Part shown: piece after piece, positions 39,201 to 51,234 of the stretch | Numbering within the stretch: the stretch's first letter is position 1 | How the letters are laid out: each line of letters begins with the position of its first letter | NCBI GenBank assembly: GCA_963920705.1 | Contig: OY987238.1 | Location: forward strand, 14,874,183-14,938,182 | DNA: 64,000 bases | Source: Odiellus spinosus | Lineage: Eukaryota; Arthropoda; Arachnida; Opiliones; Phalangiidae | Reading direction: 5' to 3' | Program-made: the position numbers and the translations under genes | The notes under the pieces: generated by a model | What the model was told of the DNA's origin: nothing | The model's database searches: none | The model's input: only the letters and a program-made list of their open reading frames with translations

Positions 39201-42200
39201 CTTTCCTTTCATTTGTCTCTTGATTAAAACGACTAGATTGAAGACTTAGAGGCAATAGTCCTGTTTTCTATGTAAGAACCTTCAATACTGGTCATTGATG
39301 TCATTGTCATGCCCAAATTTACATACGACGAGAGGTCTGTAATAGCTCGTTCGTAAATGCCCGTCGTTAGTCCGACGTAAACTTTATTCGTTATACCGCT
39401 GGACTAATGACGGTGAAATGTTATTTTCCAGACACTGTAGGCTTAATTAAACTTCATCTTGCAATTTAAATACAATGGTTATAGTGTTTTGGTTTCGAAT
39501 TGCTAACTTAGCCAACTGTAGACTCAATTCCATCGGTTTTATCCCCCCTCCCACGGGTTCTAGTGTTAGTTACTCAACTTATTGGCAAGCTAAACCTTAT
39601 CATAGTTTATTTACTAAAGCAGAAATATGGCGCTAAATCATTTCGAGTGCCGGAAATTATACCACGATACGAGCAACCAATTGGGATAGATACGCGACTC
39701 CGACGTTTATGATCAAGGTTTAAGTGTACGGGTTGGAACTAGTGTGCCAGTGAGTCCGGTATAAAAAAGCAGCGCGTGCCGTGACGTTACTATAACCGAG
39801 GGACGCGTTGTTTTCCCGCCAAAATCGAGTTCTACTTGAATGCCGTATTGGCTGGCTCGGTGGGCGCGCGCGACGGTTCCCATTGGCGTCCAGCAGCCGA
39901 GAGCGGTGGCTGGCGCGCGCGATCGATCGGTCGTCGCGAGACTACCATTTACGGATAAAAGCGGGGTAACTCGTTTCGGGCCACCCTCTTAGCTCCGGCC
40001 GTGCACGCGCCGCTCTCTTTACCGCCATACTCCGACCAACAGCTAGCGCCTATAGCTAGAGCTCCGCCGCGCCGGTGTTGGGCTAAGGCCCGCTCTTAAC
40101 GTTTTCCCCTCTCGTTTAATTCGGCCGCCATGGCTAGAATCCCGACACTGACCTAAACGGAGATTTTAATCGGGCTACTGACCTTAAAAATCTACTCCCA
40201 AGGTTGTGCGGTATCGAGGGGCAATGCGCCAACTTTTCTTCCCCCTACGCCAAGGTAAGAGATTTGCGAATTAAACTTTACCTCGGCTCGCCTTGCCATC
40301 GAATATACCTTTAAACCTCCTTCCCCTCGGCTTCCGCGCTAAAATACGCTCTTTCCCGGTTCTCCGGGACTCCGCAATTACCGTATTTGATACGACACGT
40401 TATACCTACCGCTAGCAAAGTGTTTTATTTTCGTGTTAGTGCCACTGCCTTTTTTCCTGGCGTTTATTTAGCGCGTCTTAGTATTTGGCGTTAACCCAAG
40501 TGATCGAAATATATAGGGCCACACTGCAATTTTATTACCCGGCTTTCCCTGGTTCGATTTTAACAGTTCAATAACCTTACCCTTCCCAGTCAAGTCTAGT
40601 TCTTATTCTCTATATCTTTTTATATTTACCTCAATTCCTGACTTGTTTTTGTTCAATTTAAATTAATTTAAACGCCAATTCATATAAAGATTATTTTATA
40701 CCATATAAGTATTGTTTTATAGTTAACATCGATGTTAGGTTAGGTTTTGTTTAATCCCAATCTTGTGTTTATAAAAATATACAATTTTACCTGTCGATAA
40801 TTGTTATTATACTCAATAGCGTATAAATATCAATTTTCTAGAATCAGAGGCAAACTAGTTCTTGTTTAATATCTGTCCCTTTTTAATCTGATCAGATCTC
40901 TCGTGTTTAAAAATATATATAATTTTACCTGTCGATAATTGTTATTATACTCAATAGCGTATAAATATCAATTTTCTAGAATCAGAGGCAAACTAGTTCT
41001 TGTTTAATATCTGTCCCTTTTTAATCTGATCAGATCTCTCGTGTTTAAAAATACAATTTTACCTGTCGATAATTGTTATTATACTCAATAGCGTATAAAT
41101 ATCAATTTTCTAGAATCAGTGGCAAACTAGTTCTTGTTTAATATCTGTCCCTTTTTAATCTGATCAAATGGGTGTCAATTATACATTAGTAAATATTAAA
41201 TATTACTAATTTTAACAAATTGTAAGCCGAAACTAATGTCTTACTAAGTATTCTAAGTGTATAGTGCTCCTCCTAGCGGTTAAATTATTTATTATTTAAG
41301 CCGGCTCATTCTGGCGTTCATTCGCTCGCGTCAGCGAAGCGTTTGTTTAATTATTCGGTTTATGCTTAGGACTTTACCTGTCTTAAAATTATCTGGTCTA
41401 GAAACGATCTGTTTTAACTTATTTATAATTAAGTTTAATTATTTCTTAGCTCTTTTTTTTTCTCCAAAAACCTTGTTTATTGCTTTTACCGATTTCCCAC
41501 AAAATCCAAATTATCTGAAACGATTTAAATTATTTTTTAAACATAAACGGTGTAATAGAGAAATTTATTCTGACTCAATCTGTCACGTGATAGCTCTCGC
41601 GCTGTCTCTTTCGTAAAAGTACTTAATCTTGGAAGTTATCTTTAATTTTAAACTTGATGCTAATCAAAAAATACAAAAATTGGTGACACTATCCCTTGAG
41701 AGTTACGAAATGAATCATTTACGGATGACCCCTTAACGTACATTAATGATAAAATACGCTAAATTATTTAGCTGGTTTTTTTTAAAAGCACGCGTTTGAT
41801 AAAATTTTGAATTTTGCATTGAGTATATTAATGTACGTTAAGGGGTCATCCATACATGATTCATTTCGTATTTCTTAAACGGCGCCCCGTACGATAAAAC
41901 GTCATAGAACATTTTCGTCTTAAAATGACCCATAGAACCCACTGTAGCTTGATCCTACCACCATTTTAGAACACACCCTGTATATATAAAAATATAAAGA
42001 TAAAATAGTGCAACTATCACTTTAAGAAACTATTCGCTCAAATATTTCTGAATTCCAAGAAAACGAAAAAATTAGCTAACAAGGAATCTGGAATAAAAAA
42101 ATATTGATTGCAGGGGGTCGGATAACCCTCACCATTAATAAATATTCAAAACGAAACAGCGCGGGAAAAGTTTTTAACGGCTGGAAGTCGTGAAAATATT

Positions 42201-45200
42201 GAGATCTCCCCTCATCTTAAAGTCAGGTTGAAACCGATATTTTAAATCTATATATACCACCAATAAAAGCATCTTCGAATTATTATAAGTTAATTAGATT
42301 TTTGAAAAATATATTTTTATTAATAACAAAACCTGGCTTTCATAAGCGCACTCTAACGGCAAACAGTGTGAGCAAAGTAAGAACTATCAAAACCACATCA
42401 ATTATTTATCACGTGGTTTTACATACACTATTTGCCGTTAGAGGACGATTATGAACGCCAGGTTTTGTTATATATTTTTATCTATTAGGATAGATGTCTA
42501 TTATTATTAAAGCCAGAAGCCGATGAAACCCTCCTTTGAAGTCCACTACTCCAATGTTCGATATAGCGCTCCTCTCTGTATGGGTAAAATTCCCAATTTT
42601 ACGAATTAGAAGGGGTCCTACTTCATCCCCCCTGTCTACCGAAAATTGGAAATTCTCTCTCTCCACAAACGACGACGTTTTTTTGACGAACTCCGAGGCT
42701 GCTAGAGATATTCGCTCGACGAACTCCCGCTCCGAAAACATCTACCGTTAGGAGGCGTACGAATCGCGCCTTTTGAAAATAACCCATACAGAGAGGGGTA
42801 GACAAGACCCGGGAGTAATAGACTTCAAAGGAGGGTTTCATCGGCTTCTGTTAAAGCTTCTAAAATTTTATTAGAAACTTTGCGTTGTTGTTAACATATG
42901 AATTATTTCAAGTAAAAGGAAAATATAATGGACAAGGTTTAGTTAGTAAGACGCGTTTCCTGTTAACCCGACCTTTAAAAACTCGACATATCTCTTTTAC
43001 TTTCGCCCAGCTTAATGAGTTGGGTTTTTACACCATCACCACCACCAAATATGCAGTTTGCGTTAAAAAAAACTTTTCTTCCAATACCTGTTTGGTGAAA
43101 GTTAAGCCATTACACTATACGGATTCCTCTTTAAGCTATAGATAGGGCTAAAATGAAATGTATATTGGAATTTCAGACGACACGCGATGATTTCTTGGAT
43201 TTGGTAAAGAACATATACTTGGAATTCTTTACGCGTGACCCCTTTGATAACGAGCCACTAAAATTTACTTTGGTACGCTTTGTAGGGATCCACCACAATT
43301 AACTGTAGGTGGAATTCATTTTCGATGGTGTATGTTACCTGTCAGGGTTGCCACAGGTCAGGGAAAAGTCAGGGAATTTGAAAATGAACCAAAAATGGAA
43401 TTTTAAGGTATTTTCGGGTATTTTAAAAAGTCAGGGAATTTAAAGATCTTTCAAGAAGCCAGGAAATTACAATCATTATCCGCTGTTAAGATTCTCAGCT
43501 GACGGCGTGTCAGATACGCAGCTGCAGTTTGGCCAACGCGATTATATAAAACAATAAAAGGTTAAAAATTGTGTAGTATTAGCCGAAACTTTCAGGGAAA
43601 ATCGTTGGAAAAGGTCAGGGAAAAACCTGGAAAAGTGTCGGTCAAGCACAAGACCATTGTTAATATCCAAAATTATTTAGAAAAAACAAATTGGTGACAT
43701 CACCACTTTAATATTAATGGTAATATTTTTGGCTTGGTCTATCCCCCTTCGATATCAGGTCGGTGACATCAACCCCTAGGGGCGGGAACGTTTCATATTT
43801 CCTTCCTCAGCGCTGTCACGGTTCTATCATAGTATGGTATCCATCTATATCGATATTTTTAATTGATTTGGGAAAAACTGGTTTTCAATTTATTCGTTGT
43901 GGCTTAATATAAATTTCAAATCTCCTAAAAAACTCTTAATTTTTATATTTCATCACACCTTTAAAATTATATCTAATAATTAGTAACTAGTTTGGTATAA
44001 TTTTTTTCTGGTAAAAATTAAATATGATAATCTTGTCAGTTTTAATATTCTTCATCATTAATAACACGAAACTAAATAGAGTTTATGATAAATGAACTTA
44101 TTCACCCCTTTGACCTTTTCCCCCCCAAAATATTACGAGCTTATTAAAGGGAAGATGAAACCAAAATTTTAAAAGTTATTTCAATGAACATTTTTCGCAA
44201 TTATTACCTTTATAAATTATTTAAATTGAAATTTGAATTTTAATAAATATAAATTCGGACCAATCATATTATTTCAGCCTTCAACAGCGCTTGTAATGTC
44301 TTAGCGCTTGTGTTTGATGGCCAAGGTCTTAGGCATCAAATATTGACCTATTTTTTTCAATGTTATTACATTACAAGCGCTAGCAAGGATTCGTGGAGAG
44401 TTTTGATACGTCGTTTCTTGTTAATACTATACTTTTGAATAGTTGAAACATGTTATAATAATTTAATATTATTTTTGGACTGTTGCCAGGAAAAATAATT
44501 TTTGAATTTGTCGAATTTTTTTTTTTAAACTCTCTCCGTTTTATTTAAACGTTATAAAACTGTTGTCTTTGATTTTGAAACAAGTTGGGTAGTACATTCT
44601 ATAACGTATATTGGTCACGTGACGCAATTTGACCTATTAAAGGGCTAGAGACTTAATTTTATTAGTAAATATTTTTTATTAAAATTATTTCACTGCTAAC
44701 AGATACAGAAAATCTCCCTGAATGTTAATTACTATAAAATCATTTAAACCAATCAAAACCACTGGTTTTATGGAGTTTGATTCGGTAGTCTCCTCCCAAT
44801 GACGTCACTAAAGTAGTTATTTTTAAATCATATTTAGGCTTAACGCGCCGCTATGTTTTTAACCCTTGTTAGGTCTAACTCTTATTAATAAATATCTACC
44901 ACGCGCTGATATAGCTGTACAGGTTTCCTAATGACGTCATTAGAATTTCGCTGCCGATTTAATTATGAAACTATTGTCCATTTAATTTTTTCGATTACAA
45001 AAAAAATATGTTCCTAACCCTTTAATTTTTCTCCTTTATAAAGACCCGTGACCTTTAACCTTAAGGGAAAAACTTTAGCCTCGTGTCATCGTTTGAGTTT
45101 TCCCAAACACCTTTGCACCCTTTTCAATAATGCTTTTAAGGTCGTAGCTACGTTAGAGTCCTAAGTCAATTGTCTTAGAGCTAATAGAGTCAAAAGTTAC

Positions 45201-48200
45201 CGTAAAGAAATAATCGTACCGTACTTTCTTAATATTGTTTCTAAATGAATGAACGAACGGAGCGCCTGTTCTCGAAAAGTGTCGTAATATAGTCTTAAAC
45301 GAGGCGGAGTAATTAACAATGTTATAACCATATAGGGATTGAAAATAGTTCAGGCGGAATATTGATGAATAATAAAGTTCGCGCGCGCTATTAAATTACG
45401 TTAGCGCGAGGCAGCGACGGGATATTTATTCGACGAATTTCAATCAACGCTATCGTAGCTTAGTGTCTGTGAAATTCCTTACCTTTATTTCCCCTTCTCG
45501 TAGCTTAACTTCGTTACTTATAATAAGTAGAACGTAAAATAAAGGGAAAATCAACTTGAAATTGCAGCGAAGTTAAAGGCTTCAATCTATTTGAATAAAT
45601 TGAATCGCGGATGGTGGATAAGCTTTTTACTTGTTGAAACTAGCAGGTGGTTCAAATTATAGGCTTATGCGGAAACAGAACGGCTCTGTACAAAATCGAC
45701 GCGCGATGCTTATTTCCGGTATAATACTAGCTTTTCATTCGTTCACGGAACTGTTGATTTTTGCCGCTTAAGTAAGAGAATTATAGGTAAAATTGAATAC
45801 ATGTATTGTCATATGAAAAATTGCCGCATATTATTCTTAATTATTCTAAACATTTTGTTCAATTCATCTAAATTACTCTTAGTAATATTCAATATAAATT
45901 TTTCTTAGTAAGTCCCAATTAATCTAAATTCTTAATTAATCTAAATTATTCCTAATAATTCTCAATTAATTTAAATTATTTCTAATAATTCTCAATTTAA
46001 ATTATTTCTAATAATTCTGAACAAATTTAAATTATTTCTAATAATTCTCAATTAATTTAAATTATTTCTAATAATTCTGAACAAATTTAAATTATTTCTA
46101 ATAATTCTCAATTAATTTAAATTATTCATAGTAATTAATTTAAATTATTCATAGTAATTAATTTAAATTATTCATAGTAATTAATTTAAATTATTTCTAA
46201 TAATTCTCAATTAATTTAAATTATTCATAGTAATTAATTTAAATTATTTCTAATAATTCTCAATTAATTTTAATTATTCCTAATAATTCTCAATTAATTT
46301 TAATTATTCCTAATAATTCTCAATTAATTTTAATTATTCCTAATAATTCTCAATTAATTTTAATTATTCCTAATAATTCTCCATTAATTTTAATTATTCC
46401 TAATAATTCTCCATTAATTTTAATTATTCCTAATAATTCTCCATTAATTTTAATTATTCCTAATAATTCTCCATTAATTTTAATTATTCCTAATAATTCT
46501 CCATTAATTTTAATTATTCCTAATAATTCTCAAATAATTTTAATTATTCCTAATAATTCTCAATTAATTTAAATTATTCCTAATAATTCTCAATTAATTT
46601 AAATTATTCCTAATAATTCTCAATTAATTTTAATTATTCCTAGTAATTCTCAATTAATTTTAATTATTCCTAGTAATTCTCAATTAATTTTCATTATTCC
46701 TAATAATTCTCAATTAATTTTAATTATTCTTAATAATTCTCAATTAATTTTAATTATTCCTAATGATTCTCAATTAATTTTCATTATTCCTAATAATTTT
46801 CAATTAATTTTAATTATTCTTAATAATATTCTAAACAATCATTTCTAATTTTCTTATTTAATATTCAATTATTACTCCATTTTTAATTTTTTATTCTACT
46901 CGCTGGGAAGAATTGTGACAGTCACTTGTTCTACGTGACTAATCGAGTTACTATAGCCTTATATTCTGAGAAATTAGATTGGTAAAAATCAATCAATTGT
47001 TCTAACCAGAACGCCTTTTTACCTCATAATATAATAAAGATTATATAAGGCACGAAACGTAACAAAAATATGGGATTTTTTTTATTTCGTTGAGTCACAG
47101 AAAAGGGAAAAAAGCTTACGTGTTATGATCATTAGGTTGGTTCATGATGGGCGTTCTTGTACGATAATATCAAAGAGTTATTTGCGAGCCGACAGGGTTG
47201 CCACAGGTCAGGGGATTTGAAAATGAACCAAAAAAGTCGGGGAATTTTAAGATATTTTAAAAAGTCAGGAAATTTCAAAATCTTTCGAGAAGCTTCCAGT
47301 AAATTGCAATCACTATCTGCTGTTAAGATTCTCAGCTGACGAAGTGTCAGTTGTATAGGTTAGAACAAAGATACGCAGCTGCAGTTTGGCCAACGCGATT
47401 ATATAAAACAATAAAATTGGGTAGTATTAGCTGAAAGGTCAGGGAAAAAACTGGAAAAGTCTGGGAATTTGAATCTGAAGAAACTGTGCCAACCCTGTTT
47501 TATTTTTTTTTTTATTTTTTTTGTAGATTTAAAAAGCTATTTTGCAAATTTTGCGCCTTTGGCTTGCCTTTTTTTATCATTGAGTATAAAGGTTTATTAA
47601 TATACGTTAAGGGGTCATCCGTACATGATTCATTTCGTGTTTCTGTCACGGCGCCCCGTACGACAAAACGTCATGCCCATTCTGTAACTGGGTCCTACCT
47701 CCATTTTCGAAACACTCTGTATATTATAGTTACCTGGTATAACTCGCGTATTTTTTTGGGTTGGAAAAACCTCGGGGAAAGTCCCGCTCTCGAAATCCAA
47801 TCTCGAAAGTAACAAGGACCATAAGAAATAATGATGACTGTATTTACGCGTTCGACAAAATTGATACAATACGAATATAACTTACGCGGATTGATACGCG
47901 GTGTTAAACCTTCGTAGCGAATGGAAAAGTAGTTCATATAAAACATTACGGACGAAAAATTGCCCTTACTATGTTTTGCAAATGATTTCCAGCATATTTA
48001 GCAAAACGGGCTTTACCATAACGTATAACTTAAGCATATTCTCCTATTACGGGTTATGGTATAGTTTTGTCAGTCCTGGGTTCAGTCCTGGGTTCAGTCC
48101 TGGGTTCAGTCCTGGGTTCAGTCCTGGGTTCGGTCCTGGGTTCGGTCCTGGGTTCGGTCCTGGGTTCGGTCCTGGGTTCGGTCCTGGGTTCGGTCCTGGG

Positions 48201-51200
48201 TTCGGTCCTGGGTTCGGTCCTGGGTTCGGTCCTGGGTTCGGTCCTGGGTTCAGTCCTGGGTTCAGTCCTGGGTTCAGTCCTGGGTTCAGTCCTGGGTTCA
48301 GTCCTGGGTTCAGTCCTGGGTTCAGTCCTGGGTTCAGTCCTGGGTTCAGTCCTGGGTTCAGTCCTGGGTTCAGTCCTCGTTTTAGTCCTGGGTTCAGTCC
48401 TGGGTTCAGTCCTCGTTTTAGTCCTGGGTTCAGTCCTGGGTTCAGTCCTCGTTTCAGTCCTGGGTTCAGTCCTGGGTTCAGTCCTCGTTTCAGTCCTGGG
48501 TTCAGTCCTCGTTTCAGTCCTGGGTTCAGTCCTCGTTTCAGTCCTGGGTTCAGTCCTCGTTTCAGTCCTGGGTTCAGTCCTCGTTTCAGTCCTGGGTTCA
48601 GTCCTCGTTTCAGTCCTGGGTTCAGTCCTCGTTTCAGTCCTGGGTTCAGTCCTCGTTTTAGTCCTGGGTTCAGTCCTCGTTTTAGTCCTGGGTTCAGTCC
48701 TCGTTTTAGTCCTGGGTTCAGTCCTCGTTTTAGTCCTGGGTTCAGTCCTCGTTTTAGTCCTGGGTTCAGTCCTCGTTTTAGTCCTGGGTTCAGTCCTCGT
48801 TTTAGTCCTGGGTTCAGTCCTCGTTTTAGTCCTGGGTTCAGTCCTCGTTTTAGTCCTGGGTTCAGTCCTCGTTTTAAAAAAACCAGTCATACTCAATGAT
48901 CAAATAAGCTTAAATAAAATTAAGCTTATTTTAGCATTGAGTATACGTTTATTATTGTACGATAAGGGGTCATCCGTAAATGAATCATTTCGTAACTCTT
49001 TAACGGCGCCCCGTACGACAAAACGTCATAGAAGATTTTCGTCTTAAAATGACCCATAGAACCCACTGGAGCTCGGTCCTACCACCATTTTCGAAACACC
49101 CTGTATATAATTATTATTAATTTTATTTATTACGTTCTTATTATTAATTTTATTACGTTATAATTATTTCGAGCAAATTCTTTACACTTCAACACAAAGC
49201 TGACAAATTTTTGAATATTTACATTTAATAGGATAAAAAATCCAAAAAAAAAACCCACAGGCCTTCGAACAAAAAAAATTTTAAAGTTCAAAGCTGCTAA
49301 TCATAATTCTTTGTGGGAGGGGGGGGGGTGATTTATTTCTCTCATGGATGTCTTGAGAGACTTGGCCAAGAATGAAATTTGCCTTATTAAAAATCTTTCT
49401 AAGAAGTTCCTTTTAGTCACTATGAAGTTTCGATATAAGGTATCATTACGCGCCGGCTTTGTTCTATTACGAATACTCCGCTTGAACGATCGAGTACAGG
49501 TCTAGAAATAATTTTTCTTTGGCAAAGAAGGCGTCAAAAAGCCAATACGTTAAAAGTCACGTTCGCCTATCTCGAGTTCCAAACGCCTCCTCGGAGGCCC
49601 GACGTATACTTCAAAGTTACGCCACTTTGGCAGCTCTTACGAGTTAGAAATAAAACAGACGTCGGATTTCTTGTTTAGTATCAAAAGTAAATTATTCTAA
49701 ATCTAAAAGTATTACGGATTTTTATTTGAAAGTGATAATTCAAGCCTTATAGTTTAATACCAGTAAAAGTACGCGATAAATTTAAAACTTACTTTGAAAA
49801 TAGGCTTAGCTGGATTCGTAGAGATATTTGAATTTCTAAGCGTTAAAGAGTCATCGACCAATGAGCAGGCTCCGTCGTTAAGGCGAGATCTAGACAAAAC
49901 TTCCTATAATATTTGATTGGTCAATGACACTTCAATTCGAAGGAATGTGGTTAAATCTTGATCAAAGCGAAGAAATTCGGCTAAGCCTTGATCAAAGCGA
50001 AGAAATTCGGCTAAGCCTTGATCAAAGCGAAGAAATTCGGCTAAGCCTTGATCAACGCGTAGAAATTCGGCTAATCCTTGATCAAAACGAAGAAATTCGG
50101 CTAAGCCTTGATCAAAGCGAAGAAATTCGGCTAAGCCTTGATCAAAGCGAAGAAATTCGGCTAATCCTTGATCAAAACGAAGAAATTCGGCTAAGCCTTG
50201 ATCAAAGCGAAGAAATTCGGCTAAGCCTTGATCAAAAGCGAAGAAATTCGGCTAAGCCTTGATCAAAAGCGAAGAAATTCGGCTAAGCCTTGATCAAAAG
50301 CGAAGAAATTCGGCTAAGCCTTGATCAAAAGCGAAGAAATTCGGCTAAGCCTTGATCAAAAGCGAAGAAATTCGGCTAAGCCTTGATCAAAAGCGAAGAA
50401 ATTCGGCTAAGCCTTGATCAAAAGCGAAGAAATTCGGCTAAGCCTTGATCAAAGCGAAGAAATTCGGCTAAGCCTTGATCAAAGCGAAGAAATTCGGCTA
50501 AGCCTTGATCAAAGCGAAGAAATTCGGCTAAGCCTTGATCAAAGCGAAGAAATTCGGCTAAGCCTTGATCAAAGCGAAGAAATTCGGCTAAGCCTTGATC
50601 AAAGCGAAGAAATTCGGCTAAGCCTTGATCAAAGCGAAGAAATTCGGCTAAGCCTTGATCAAAGCGAAGAAATTCGGCTAAGCCTTGATCAAAGCGAAGA
50701 AATTCGGCTAAGCCTTGATCAAAGCGAAGAAATTCGGCTAAGCCTTGATCAAAGCGAAGAAATTCGGCTAAGCCTTGATCAAAGCGAAGAAATTTGGCTG
50801 ATATCCATGAATCTAGCTAAGCCTAATTTCCAGATTTTAAATTTATTTCTATTATTTTAATATTTGTTTATTTAAATTGAAATATTAATATTTAAAACTA
50901 GGGTGTATTAATACATAATGTAAACTAATATAGGGACATAAAATAGTACATTTAAACCTAAGCTCAAACAAATTCTCGTATGGAAATTTGGGCGAATATT
51001 TATGAAACTATTTTGAATAAGTAAACATAATTTTTTTTTTTTTTTTTTTTCTTATTTACTGAAATAGAAGCAATTTAGTTTGAAAGGAATTGAAGCTTTA
51101 CTAACTCTTTATTAACATATTTTTCCCTTTCTTTTCCTTCGTTGCTTCAAATTCAAAGAATAGACTGACTTCATTCCCTCACTCTGAACTTTATTATTAT

Positions 51201-51234
<34 letters not shown>

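Noticed and set aside
40130-40156. Kozak-like GCCGCCATGG as a coding start of a short dystrophin isoform
   Set aside because: The frame stops after eight codons (TAA) and does not reach the donor at 40254; kept only as a possible uORF in the putative internal first exon.
42536-42841. Shared open frames in the three family B MITE copies
   Set aside because: They lie within inverted-repeat elements, overlap on both strands and are conserved only because the copies are recent; no protein family recognised.
48054-49047. Long open frames on both strands over the 12-bp array
   Set aside because: The period is a multiple of three and the unit has no stop in several frames; no domain, start context or splice structure. 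Treated as repeat artefacts.
49924-50860. [10 protein letters not shown] decapeptide repeat protein
   Set aside because: The frame is broken by the block of 31-bp units and the array lies inside a MITE; no promoter or conserved coding signal.
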